Shown: piece by piece, positions 48,532 through 59,501 of the stretch
Layout: each line of letters starts with the position of its first letter
Position numbering within the stretch: position 1 is the stretch's first letter
NCBI RefSeq assembly: GCF_000143535.2
Contig: NC_037319.1
Location: 682,001 to 746,000 of the forward strand
From: Botrytis cinerea B05.10
Lineage: Eukaryota; Ascomycota; Leotiomycetes; Helotiales; Sclerotiniaceae
Reading direction: 5' to 3'
DNA: 64,000 nucleotides
Position numbers and translations under genes: made by a program
Notes under the pieces: model-generated
Told to the model about the DNA's origin: nothing
Seen by the model: only the letters and a program-made list of their open reading frames with translations
The model's database searches: none

Positions 48532-51500
48532 TTATTTCCTTTTATAATTAAATAATTAAATTAAAATGTTTTATAAAAATCTTTTATTTTTGAATTACTT
48601 TTATTCGATATATTCATAATTAATATTTTAATAAATATTTTATTTAATAATTTTAAAACTTGTTTTTATAAATATAAATATTAATATATATTATATTAAT
48701 AAATTAGAGAATAATCTATTTAAGGATTATCTTAATTGAAATCGAATATTTAATATTTTAAAGAATTTAAAATTAATTTTAATATTTCGATTTTTATTAT
48801 TGTTTGTTTTTTAAATAATTAATTAAAAAGTAATAAAAATTAATCCTTTTTAAATTAATCGATTATTTATATTAAATTTAATAACCTTAATAATAAAATT
48901 ACTTCTTCAATTAAATAAAAATCTGAATTATTAATAAAATGATTTTTTATATTACTAATATATTCTTTATAAATTATATCTATTATATAACCAATTATTT
49001 TATAATTTATATTATCGATTTATTCTTAAATAATTATTAATTATATAATAAAAATAGAATATATAGCCTTCTTTATATAATCATAATCAAAATATTCATT
49101 ATATAATAGGTTTTCTATATCAAAAACCTCTTCTAATTATAGATTCTATAATATAAACCTATTATAACAATTTATAAGTTTATTTCTATCCTTTAAATTC
49201 ACCCTTAAATCCTATTTATATATAAATATATTTGAAATATATATAATAAAAATATTTAATATTATTAATATTTCATTTTATAAAATAATTATATTATATT
49301 TATTTTTAATAATTATTTCTTTTATATTCAAATATTTTTAAATATTAAATTGTTATATATATTCTTGAAGTTTTTATTTAATAAAAATATTAATAATATA
49401 ATTATTAAAATTTATTTTATATATTCTTTTTTTATTAAATATAATATTATAAATAATAATGATTTATTTGAGTTTTGATATTTATATATAAAAGATTGAA
49501 GATTTTAATATATATCTAATTAAATAATTAATATATATTTTTAAATTAGTTTTATATATTTTTTTATTAATTTCTAATTCCCTTTTTTTATTCAATAAAT
49601 AAATTCTGTATTTGTATTAATATATATTATTTCAATTTGATTATAAATTATTAATTAAATAATCGATTTCCAAATTGAATATAATTTTATAAAAAGTTTG
49701 TAAAATTATAATTAATTAATAATAATTCTGAAATTATAATTTCAATATTTTATTAAAAGATTTGAATAAATATATTTTATAAAGGTTGATATTGTATAAA
49801 TATATTATTATTTGTATTATTTCTATTTATAATTAATTAGAAAGTTTTATAAAAATATATATTTTAATTTATTTTATAATTATCTTTTATTTTATTTATT
49901 TTAATTCGTTATTTGATTTGTATATATTTAATAATAATAGTTTTAATTCTATTTCTTTTTATTTTATTTAATTTTCGAATATAATATTATTTATAATTCT
50001 AATAATTAAGATATTATTATTTTGTTTAATATATATAATTAATAAATTATATTTATATAATATTTAAGCAAAAAAGCTTTGAATTGTATTAAATATTTTA
50101 AAATAGATTTTTTAATATAATAGAAATGAAAATATTTTATTATTATATATTTCTTTGATTATTAAAAATCAAAATAATTTTATATAGTTTTATAGAAAAT
50201 CAAATAAATCCTATTAGATTTTATAAAAGAAATAGAATAATTATTTTTTATTAAATAATTATAATATAATTTGTTTTATATATATATATATATAATCAAT
50301 ATAGTTTTTTTTAATAATTCTTTTAATCTTTATATTTTTTATAGCAAATATTAAATATTTAAATATCTTTTTTTTTAAATATTTTAATTTTTTATATTAT
50401 AATTTTATTAAATTCTTTTAAGATTTCAAAAGATTATATAATTTGTAAAATAATTTATTGATTTTTTTATTAATAATTAAGTATATTAGAATTGAGGGAT
50501 TTATTAGGATATTTATAAGGGATTAAGAGTAAAATGAGAATGGTTTATATTTTAAAAATAAGAAATTATTTTTATAAATGTATTAAATAATAATAGAATT
50601 ATTATTCAATATTTTATATTGAAAAGTTGAATTCATTTTTAAAAATTATAAATTAGTTTTTTTCAATTTAATTTTTAAAATTATATTAATATAGAATTTA
50701 AAAATATATATAATATTATTTAATATTAGATTTTCATTTGATTTATTATTTGAATGTATTATAATTCTTTTAATTATTTAAATATCTTTTTTAATAATTG
50801 ATATATAAATTGTTTCAGATTCGATATAATCTAAAAAGGGAAATGGAATATATTCTTATTTATTAAGTAGTGAAATATTATTAATCAAATATATAATATT
50901 ATTTATATTAAAAACAATATATTGAATAAATAAATAAGAAATAGATTCTATTATATTATAAATATCTTTTTCCAATTAATTTTGAATAAGATATATATTG
51001 AAATATATTTCTAAATCAATTAAATTAATTAAAAAGATAATTATTAATAATAGAATTCAATTTTTATTCTCTTATATTTTATATATAAAATTCTATCTTT
51101 TGTTTTTAATTCGATATTTAATATTATTATATTCTTTTATTAATAGATTTAATATTTTAAATGATTCGATTTTATTTATAAATATATATTATAATATTTT
51201 GTAATTCTTTATGAAATATTTAAAATCGGATTTATTGTTTTTCTAATTCATTTCAATTTTGTATAAATATTTATAAGAATTTAAATATTATTTATAATTT
51301 TTCTTTTTATTTTTAAATTTATATTAATTAATAATTTGATTTGAAGATTTATTAATAAAAAAATTAAATATTAAAAAGATATTTTTTCTTTTAAATAATA
51401 ATAAATCTTAATAAATTAAATTATTAAAGATATCTTTATATTACTTCAAAAAGTAATTCAAAAGATTTAATTAATTATTAATTTCGATTTAAATAAATAT

Positions 51501-52408
51501 TATATTAAATTAAATAAAAAATATACAAATTCCTATAATCTATAAGAAATTAATTAATATAAAATTATTATTAATTTCAATATAATATGCTTTTATATTA
51601 ATATAAGCCTTAATCCAATTATTATACTATTTTACAAAATCACTTTTATTTAAAACTATTTGTTAAAAAACATTACAATATTCTTATATTATTACTAACT
51701 TTACTATAATCAATATAAATACAAGCTTATTATATAACTTAAAAATAATTATTCTAAATAATAAAGCAATAGAATTGTCATTCTCAATAATGATTTCCAT
51801 AAAATAGAATGAATCCACTATTTCAATAATCCATTAATACACATTCTAATAGAACTTATACATAAAATTGTATATATCTCTCTTGCTTCAATATTCTCTT
51901 TGAAATACAAAATATTCTATATAAATATCTTGAAATATATAAGAAGATAATATAAAAAGGAATTACATTTTCTTATCTCCCTTATTATCCTTTAAATAAA
52001 CTTTGTAATATTCGAAATTTCAATTATATTTTTCAATATTTATTATATTATTTCTTTTAATAAATTCAGAAATCTTTATAAATTATAATAGATTTTTAAT
52101 TAATCAATTATTCATATAATCTAAATTTATTCTAATAAAATCTTTATTATTTTCCAAAATGAATTCAGAAATAAATAGGATAATCTTCTTTCTAATAAAT
52201 TTAATATTTTTTCAAATTCTTTTAAATATATAAAGATATTATAATTGAAGGAATTATTTTATTTAATATTTATAAATAATTAAATAAATCAAATTTATAA
52301 AGTCTTTTAATATAATAATTTATAAAATATAAAAAATAAAAATAAAGATAATAATATCAAAAGATATATAGATATTATACAATCTTAAATACTTATCGAA
52401 TTCATAAT
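48532..52408. mobile_element. AT-rich interior, assigned to element B
   Basis: Stop-dense in every frame. It contains a 29-bp palindrome at 49681-49709. Lies between element C and the right B LTR, so it belongs to B by position. Confidence 0.4.
49681..49709. repeat. 29-bp palindrome, copy 12 (interior of B)
   Basis: Left arm ATAATTTTATAAA, spacer AAG, right arm TTTGTAAAATTAT. Confidence 0.85.
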
Positions 52409-52747
52409 TATTACAAAAGATAGCTATATTATTTAATATAATTATAATTGGGAATAATAAAAATAAATAATAATATACTAAATTGACTTAAAGATTAATT
52501 AAAAAGATTAAGTTTTATATATATATTTAAAATAAATAATAGAATTATCTAAATAAATAATAATAATCTCTTTATAAATTATAAATATAATTATTATAAA
52601 TAGAGCTTTTAATAATTAATTTTAATAAAAATATATACATTTATAAGAAAGATTATAATAATCAATATAATTTTGTAAGAAGTATATGAAGTTATAGTCA
52701 CATGAGATTCACATAATATTACACGGGATATAGGTTTTTCCATGACA
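52409..52747 (+). repeat. LTR of element B, right copy
   Basis: 339 bp. Its right third is much less mutated (GTCACATGAGATTCACA, TTACACGGGATATAGG, TTTTTCCATGACA). No 5-bp duplication flanks the B pair: ATAAT precedes the left copy and TCTAT follows the right copy. Confidence 0.75.
52667..52695. repeat. 29-bp palindrome, copy 13 (right B LTR)
   Basis: Left arm ATAATTTTGTAAG, spacer AAG, right arm TATATGAAGTTAT. Confidence 0.82.
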
Positions 52748-52941
52748 TCTATTATATACTCAAGTTATATAAATTCCAATATTTTAGCTTATCATTCTAT
52801 CCCTGAAATTAGTTCTTTAAAATATTTCTAATAACTAAATATAATTTTGCAAGAAATTTGCAAAGTTATATTTCTTTTAATTTCAAGATTGATCTATTGT
52901 CCCGTGACTTCTGATTGACCTGTTATCAATCCGTTGTAACA
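52748..52941 (-). repeat. LTR fragment of the A2 family, lightly mutated
   Basis: Matches 25052-25245 along its length, e.g. GAAATTAGTTCT, TTTCTTTTAATTTCAAGATTG and the end CAATCCGTTGTAACA. It begins exactly where the B LTR stops. After it comes TTTTT, and TTTTT also precedes the other A2 LTR at 24760-24764, a possible but low-complexity target duplication of the outermost element. Confidence 0.7.
52841..52869. repeat. 29-bp palindrome, copy 14 (A2-type LTR fragment)
   Basis: Left arm ATAATTTTGCAAG, spacer AAA, right arm TTTGCAAAGTTAT. Homologous to copy 1. Only 145 bp separate it from copy 13. Confidence 0.85.
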
Positions 52942-53973
52942 TTTTTCTTATTTTTGAGATATATAAAATTTTAATTTTAATTCTGTTTGGTTTCACTTGG
53001 GGGGTTGGTCGAATTCGAACCACTAGGTAAAGCACTATAAAAAGTCTATACAAAATGAATAATATGAATTGAGATGATCTATTATAAGGTATGATTTTTC
53101 CCTCTATATATAAAGGGAAGAATCATGTGATTCGCTTAGTCATATGATATCGTACGTTCCGACAATATGGTTATTATACAAACCAAACCGATTTATGAAT
53201 AACTATCTTTCTATTAAGTAGGAAGCAGTTATTTTCGCTCACAGATATCTATCCACGCAGGTGTTCATTGACTGATGTTGATTAGGAACAGATAAATTAA
53301 CTAGAATCTCTACATGCAGGCAAGTTTAATGTTCTCATGTATGAGAATGCCATTTCGGCGAAAGATAATTGACTAGCGTATTGATGAGAGTTCTTCCATT
53401 CTGACTAGTCTTGTAAATCATGATGGAAAAGTCTTTTCCAGCTATCATGAAGCTTGAAAAGTAGTGAAATATGTTAGGGCCCCAAATTCGGAAATCATTC
53501 TAGTTAGGAAGTATGAGACGAGATTATATAATATTGTGGCGTCTTATCCTATAATGATGTACTACTCTTTTGCTACGGTGGTTCAATATATATCGTGACA
53601 ATACATAGATCATTGTTCTTGTACGGCCACTTAACTACCTATGTCACATTAGCGGCCTAGGGTCGCTCATTTTGATAGTCGCCAATGTATTTAAAGCTTT
53701 CACACTCCAGTTGTAAAAGAGTTCTAATTCTTTACAATAACTCTTCTTACAATAATCCTTCTGCAATAATAACTTTCAGACAACTTTCATCTCAGAGAAA
53801 AATCACGACTTTAAGAAGATATAAGATCCTTGTTCAGATAAGGTTTCTATAATTCTAATTGCCATTCGTCAATCAGAACCCTTCCTTCAAGCGAACAGTT
53901 ACAGATACTAGTTCTACTTTTCACATCATACCACTTCAAAAGATTGTGAGCTTATAGTCATAAATATCTCAAA
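52942..53973. other. Right border of the island and upstream region of paralogue 5
   Basis: Composition returns to normal by about 53000. No gene is seen. A short TTACAATAACTCTTC / TTACAATAATCCTTC / TGCAATAATAACTTTC triple repeat is at about 53734-53778, in the probable transcript leader of the next gene. Confidence 0.45.
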
Positions 53974-55755
53974 ATGCAGCGGTCGAATACGAAACGTCCC
54001 GATCTTCGCCACATCCGCGTCGCTATCCCCAAATCTCTCCAGCATGACATAGATCCTAAAATTACGCCATCAACTTCGTTCACTGCAACCCCACAGAATA
54101 CAAAGCCCACTCTCCTCAATATCGCCCGAGAAATACGCGATCTGATTTTGGATAATCTTCTCATTAGTCCCGCACTCGGAACGGGAGCATCAATGTGCGC
54201 CAAACTCAATGGCACCGAGATCCCGATTACAAAAGAGACTCCTCAATTCTTATTCCATACTTCTATTCTCTATACATGTAAGCAGCTATATGAAGAAGGT
54301 TTTAAGGTGCTATATGGACGCAATGAATTTATAGTCGACTGTTTGGAATACCCAGATGCACGTCCCAGGCGTAATCAAAACTGGCGTTCAACACCTGTAG
54401 GATGGTTTGATAGTCTTGAAGTATACGCCATCAGTGATACTCTGGTTATCAGTCCTCTGACTCGAGTATTGGAGGATAGTTACTTTACGCATGGCATGTG
54501 CATGGCACTAGATTGCCAAACGCTTGAACTGGCTTTTGGACAGTATCGTTCTAAACAAATCAGCCAGATCAAGAACTGGAAGGTACTTGTCCGTTGCCCT
54601 ACCGGTATCTATGATATGCACGCGCTATTGAGATTCTGTCAAGCGGTGTGCCATGTTCCAGGGCTAAAGATTACTTTTCTGTTCGTTGGGACGGGCAAGA
54701 GTGAAGATGAATCAGTGGATCTCAACACGGCGGTTAAAATATGGAATCCGTTGAAATTGCTTCGAAATGTTGCCAAGGTTGAGTTCCGAGAGGCGACGCA
54801 CGAAGAAGTACCAGAGTACATGTCTTATACCTTGTCAAGAGGGTTTTACTCCTGCAAAGGTTTTCTCTCGTCGATAAATCTTCTCAGAGAACATGTGGCT
54901 TTAATGAAAGGGTCTTCGCCATTGATTGACACAGAGTTCATTCATCTACAATATGAAAGATTATTGGCATATACCCAGACATTTGAATGCAACCCGGAAC
55001 TTAGAGCTGATCTCGCTTTTCACGTGGATCTTGAGGCAAAATCTCCACGTTGGGGATGTCCAAACAACATATTCCGTGGAGAGAATCTTTACCACATCGA
55101 GGAACACCTCAATAATGCCCGCAAAGCTGCCTCTAGTAGCAACATAAACACGAGTTTGTTCAAATTTTCACGCAATCATGTACTGCTCGAGCTAGAGAAG
55201 CAATACAAAGCTATCAACCGACATGCTTTCGAAATCAAGGAATTCATAAAATTAGAAAAGAGATCTGAAGGCTTTTTCGGCTTATCAGGGAGTGATCCCA
55301 GGATTTCCCTAAATAAACCTTATAACGGGACAGGTACGATTATGAAACATCGTAAGACCAAGAGAATAGTCGAAGCCCACCAAGAATTTTTGAAAAATGA
55401 ATGGTGGGACCCGAGTATAGAGGCACTTATGCTCTTAGAAAAATATGCAGATTCTTTTGCCAGAGTACCATCTCGACAATGGAGCGTTCATTTTCGCAGG
55501 CATAACACCGCCTCCTTGAACGCTTCTCTACCGAGAGCAAAATTGATTGAGAATATCAAGGAGGCCTATAAATGTCGGGAGTACAACGATTTTGTTCAGG
55601 GGTTCAAGGAAGCGGTGGATGATATGGATGGTCAACTGATTGAGATTAGAAAAGAAAGACAGAGATTATTTGAATACGGAAATATTGAAGAGACTGAAAG
55701 GATCATTCGCCTGGACTACAGGAAGTTTGAAGCTGCTTATTGGAGTTTGAATTAG
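53974..55755 (+). CDS. F-box-like expanded-family protein, paralogue 5 (593 aa)
   Basis: One exon. The N-terminal 40 residues are basic and Thr/Pro-rich. The core is at about 46-66 (TLLNIAREIRDLILDNLLIS), then PALGTGAS, and LFHTSILYTCKQLYEEGFKV with LYGRNEFIVDC to about 123. The C-terminal signature is weaker (AVDDMDGQLIEIRKERQRLF) and the WD seen in the sisters is replaced; the protein ends soon after. By eye it is closest to paralogue 6, sharing LGTG, KGSSPLID/VDP and YAQ/TQTFE. It sits 1 kb from the edge of the RIP-decayed island yet is fully open. Confidence 0.8.
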   Translation: MQRSNTKRPDLRHIRVAIPKSLQHDIDPKITPSTSFTATPQNTKPTLLNIAREIRDLILDNLLISPALGTGASMCAKLNGTEIPITKETPQFLFHTSILYTCKQLYEEGFKVLYGRNEFIVDCLEYPDARPRRNQNWRSTPVGWFDSLEVYAISDTLVISPLTRVLEDSYFTHGMCMALDCQTLELAFGQYRSKQISQIKNWKVLVRCPTGIYDMHALLRFCQAVCHVPGLKITFLFVGTGKSEDESVDLNTAVKIWNPLKLLRNVAKVEFREATHEEVPEYMSYTLSRGFYSCKGFLSSINLLREHVALMKGSSPLIDTEFIHLQYERLLAYTQTFECNPELRADLAFHVDLEAKSPRWGCPNNIFRGENLYHIEEHLNNARKAASSSNINTSLFKFSRNHVLLELEKQYKAINRHAFEIKEFIKLEKRSEGFFGLSGSDPRISLNKPYNGTGTIMKHRKTKRIVEAHQEFLKNEWWDPSIEALMLLEKYADSFARVPSRQWSVHFRRHNTASLNASLPRAKLIENIKEAYKCREYNDFVQGFKEAVDDMDGQLIEIRKERQRLFEYGNIEETERIIRLDYRKFEAAYWSLN

Positions 55756-57180
55756 CGGGAAATGGGAGTGAAAGTTCCCATCAACAAAGCCCGAGATATG
55801 TGGATTTATGATTCGAAGGCAAGATACTACCCATAAGAACTCTGAATAATGGTATCGAGCATTAGCCATAGTTCATAGAAGTAATTGTAATAAGACCTCA
55901 AAGTTCATCTTAAAAAATTCAGACCATTTGCTGCTACTAATGAAAACATAAGTAACTGCATTCTGAAGATGGCTTAAAATGTCAATCATACTGGGACTGG
56001 CGATTGACCGTTAATTCGAGTTGTAACGTGAACTCTTACTTATCAATCTGAATTTCTATGTCTATAAGAAGGTATCAGGCAATTTAACAATACTATATTT
56101 GAAGTGAATTAAAATATGCATAGTGGGTTATCGGAAGTTATATACCCTCAAAATATTGCCGAAAATTACTCTTTCCTTCCATTTTTTTCAAAACACTTTT
56201 CTCGAAAGCTAGTCTGGATTGTGAAATACAAAGTAGATATGATTTTGAATTACTCTGCACTCACTATCATCCACTGATCAAGTCACACATAGACGATCAA
56301 CTCAGGATCTCAAACATGACTTCATGAATACTAAAAATAATATCGATGCTCCAGAACAAGTACACCTATTCACGAGATCGGACGACACCAAAATGATAGA
56401 CTCTATTCAATATCCCCTATTCACTCTACACTGCCCCACCGGACTTATACCCACCACCCGTAGCATTAAATTTTACTTATTGACAACAAACTATTCAGAC
56501 CAGTATGTCCTCAATCTCGATACATCTTTGGGAAACAGATCACGAAGACACTCGACCTTAAGTTAGATTGGCATGGCCCAAAATTCTCCTTAATCTATAC
56601 ATACGCCCAAGTCAAACACAAGACAGTACAGCTTACTAAGCATTCTGGCTCTTACAAGTCGGTATGTATCGTAAAACGGATCATTGAGATATGGCACATC
56701 AGATCTAGAAATACCTCTGTATACGACAGTATATAAAGCTCGCTATTTCTCCTTATTCCCCTGAATAGCTACGTCGTCTTCCAGTACAGCTCGCTAATCA
56801 TGACCACTCCTTAGGACGGCGCGATACGGTCTAAGCAACTACCGCTAGACTACTTAAGTTTTTTCCTCCTCCCACCTCCAAACAACATCTTATTCTGATA
56901 TTCCTCGTTCAATCTGTTGATCACCACCTCCCACGCTATCCTCTTCTCTAAACAATCAACATTCAAAATCAATCGGCGAAAAAACCAAACCAACATCCAA
57001 CCTCCAGCAAAACTCAACTGCACTTCGTATCTATTGAAAGTCTCTAGCTTCGATAGAATCTAGTCCGCACCTCTGCCGGCTAGTTACACCTTCCGTTTCA
57101 CAAGAACTCAATAGCTCTTGTGCACTCACACAATATCTTTCATCGACGCTACCACTTCATCAACAGATTCCAAATAAATC
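55756..57180. other. Intergenic between paralogues 5 and 6
   Basis: No gene is supported. A minus-strand tRNA A-box-like word (TAGTCTAGCGG, about 56843-56853) occurs without a tRNA structure. The stretch 56870-57180 is pyrimidine-rich and is the likely promoter and leader of paralogue 6. Confidence 0.45.
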
Positions 57181-59091
57181 ATGCAGACCAAGCCTTCTCT
57201 TTCGAAAGCTCGCAATAGAAACAGCATGTCCCCTAGACACCATTCCAATGACATCCTATCAATTGAAGGCACCCGGGTACAGAATCCCATGAGATCTGGC
57301 ATTCCATCTCGCGACTCAGGTGCCCACATTCTGAAGATGCCACGAGAAATCACTCATCAAATTCTCTCGTATCTTCTCACCGATCCCATTCTAGGAACCG
57401 GTACCGCCATCACCACGATCGCAGATCCCGTTAAGAATGGCAAGCGAGTATTCAACGTACCCAAGTATGGATTGCATCCAGCAGTCCTCCGTGTTTGCCA
57501 GAAGATGTATCATGATGGTATACACGTCCTTTACCAACAGAATGAATTTATCATGGATTGCACCAACTGGATGTATCGAGATGATTCGAATCAGGAACTA
57601 GGTGGAATCTATGAGTACACAAGCAGTTATAGTCAGGATTACTTCCCAATTACGACTGCTTTGAATGTCTCACCACTGACTCGATATGCCGAACACTCTA
57701 ATGTGGCTCCATCTGAGCAGGATTGGGAGTACCAGGGAAACCAATTCTTTTATGATCAACCGACTTTCAATCGCCTCATGGGTCATCAGGCCCGATATGT
57801 CCGAAAATGGAAAGTCATTGTTCGTGGGGATGAGGGTAATTATACGCATAGATTCGATGGAGCTGCATTGACACAGTTCTGTCACGCTATCTGTCAAGAA
57901 CCAAACCTTTCCTTGACTTTCATTGTTTGCATAGACAAGACCTCGGAAGAGACCAAAAAGGCAACTCGCACGGATTTCGTCAAACATTTAGATTTCGAGG
58001 AAGTCTTCTCTCCTCTCAAACTATTGAGGAATGTACGAAGCGTAAATTTCAAAGAAGCACATTCGAATGTCGATCAGGAAAAGGGTGGAGAAGAGTTCCC
58101 CGAATCGCTCCCTGTCTATCTTGATGAGATTCATCAGATAGTTGATGACTCTGCGGCGACCATCACATTGGGAGAGGCTAAGGACAAGTACACGGATTTA
58201 ATAAAGGGATCCTCGCCATTAGTCGACCCTATAAACCTAATGTGTGATGAGCTTGTGGCATATGCTCAAACCTTTGAGAGTGTGCCCGAATTCAGAAAGG
58301 ACATAGATGTGGGTGACTCAGATACTACCAATCAATACAGAAAGCCGCAAAATACACTCGAGGTCTCTCTTCGACAAGCACGAGCAGCAGCATTGGTTGG
58401 CAACCTTGAACTTTTCAAGGCTCTGCGCATGGAGCTGCTTCTAGATATTGAAAATGATCAATTCCAGAGAATCAAGGGCTGTTTCATCAAATTGAACAAA
58501 TTCAACTTGCAAGATAGGATATTTCGCGGGATATTATGTCAAGGAGAATTCAACAATGGTATATATGAGGATCAGGGGTACACGTTGAATTTCAACAAAA
58601 ATTCGTCCGAGACACGTTACTGGCGAGAGAAGATGGCTAAAGCTCTCCTTTTGCTGGAAGAATATGCTGAATCTTTGGATATATCTTTGAACAAGAATTC
58701 TATCTACCGCCCGGGATATCATAAAAGAAGCCCTGGAGCTTATGATAAGGATCCTGCAAGAGAGAAGTTGTTGCGAAGAATCAGAAAGGCGTACAAATCT
58801 CGGGATTACAGCTTTTTCCTGTACTGCTTCAAGAAGGCTGTCAACCAGCTGCATGATCAATACATTGAGATTATGAAAGCGAAAAAGAATCTATTTCGAT
58901 GGGACGATGGAGCTAATCCCGGGCAAATTGACATCCCCGCTGATGATTTTGATAATATTGTTTATCATGATATTGAGCCTGTCGAATGGACTATTCATGA
59001 TTTTGATTACAGCCACAAGCCAGAAAAACGAGCACGGGAGACTATGGAGCAAGCGCCAGTGACTGCAAAGCGACAGCGTCGTTCGAGATAG
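57181..59091 (+). CDS. F-box-like expanded-family protein, paralogue 6 (636 aa)
   Basis: One exon. Core at about 50-70 (ILKMPREITHQILSYLLTDP) then ILGTGTAI, and YGLHPAVLRVCQKMYHDGIH with VLYQQNEFIMDC to about 127. Helical middle with LLEEYAESLD. The C-terminal signature is AVNQLHDQYIEIMKAKKNLF followed by RWDD, and the end is strongly basic (KRARE..AKRQRRSR), a likely nuclear localisation signal. This suggests a nuclear role, but the family function is unknown. Confidence 0.8.
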   Translation: MQTKPSLSKARNRNSMSPRHHSNDILSIEGTRVQNPMRSGIPSRDSGAHILKMPREITHQILSYLLTDPILGTGTAITTIADPVKNGKRVFNVPKYGLHPAVLRVCQKMYHDGIHVLYQQNEFIMDCTNWMYRDDSNQELGGIYEYTSSYSQDYFPITTALNVSPLTRYAEHSNVAPSEQDWEYQGNQFFYDQPTFNRLMGHQARYVRKWKVIVRGDEGNYTHRFDGAALTQFCHAICQEPNLSLTFIVCIDKTSEETKKATRTDFVKHLDFEEVFSPLKLLRNVRSVNFKEAHSNVDQEKGGEEFPESLPVYLDEIHQIVDDSAATITLGEAKDKYTDLIKGSSPLVDPINLMCDELVAYAQTFESVPEFRKDIDVGDSDTTNQYRKPQNTLEVSLRQARAAALVGNLELFKALRMELLLDIENDQFQRIKGCFIKLNKFNLQDRIFRGILCQGEFNNGIYEDQGYTLNFNKNSSETRYWREKMAKALLLLEEYAESLDISLNKNSIYRPGYHKRSPGAYDKDPAREKLLRRIRKAYKSRDYSFFLYCFKKAVNQLHDQYIEIMKAKKNLFRWDDGANPGQIDIPADDFDNIVYHDIEPVEWTIHDFDYSHKPEKRARETMEQAPVTAKRQRRSR

Positions 59092-59501
59092 ATGGATGGA
59101 TCAGGTTCGAGTTGTGGATTTCTACATCTTCAGGCTTGCCTTAGGAGATCTCTTGTGACGGATGTGTGATCTCGGAGTGGAAATTCGAGTGCAGATGGGA
59201 GAATTGTAACTACTCGATCAATATACTTTCATAATCGATTCAATCAAGAATCATGAAAAAACTGGCAATTGTGAATTGAATGAAGTGAAATAATAATATC
59301 TAATTTTGAGAACTCCAGGTTTTCGTGAATAGAAAATATGATCGCTAGGATCACCATATGTACGCTAAGATTACTAAGCTCCCTCGATTTCCGAATCAAG
59401 TCCTCTAACAATAAGGGAACTGAAATCCCAAACTCATTAATACCAAAGTACCTCCCCAACACCATTTTCCATACAGTCTTCCTCGTATCTGATCCATCAT
59501 G
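59092..59501. other. Intergenic, convergent
   Basis: The gap between the 3' ends of paralogue 6 and the transporter gene. No gene or clear signal is seen. Confidence 0.5.

Noticed and set aside
26000..52000. Possible mitochondrial origin of the AT-rich block
   Set aside because: Gypsy reverse transcriptase and chromodomain remnants, LTR pairs and transition-only decay show nuclear RIP-decayed retroelements instead.
25145..52869. The spaced palindromes as a CRISPR array
   Set aside because: Spacing is irregular (145 bp to over 4 kb), the host is a fungus, and the copies sit inside retroelements.
52995..53030. GGTCGAATTCGAACC, similar to a tRNA T-arm
   Set aside because: It is a short palindrome around EcoRI-type GAATTC, with no other tRNA arms and no proper acceptor stem nearby.
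56324..56566. 80-codon open frame in the gap between paralogues 5 and 6
   Set aside because: Low-complexity, no start context, no splice partner and no recognisable motif.
56800..56860. Minus-strand word resembling a tRNA 5' half (A-box TAGTCTAGCGG)
   Set aside because: No B-box GGTTCGANTCC follows and no cloverleaf can be folded; at best a tRNA relic.
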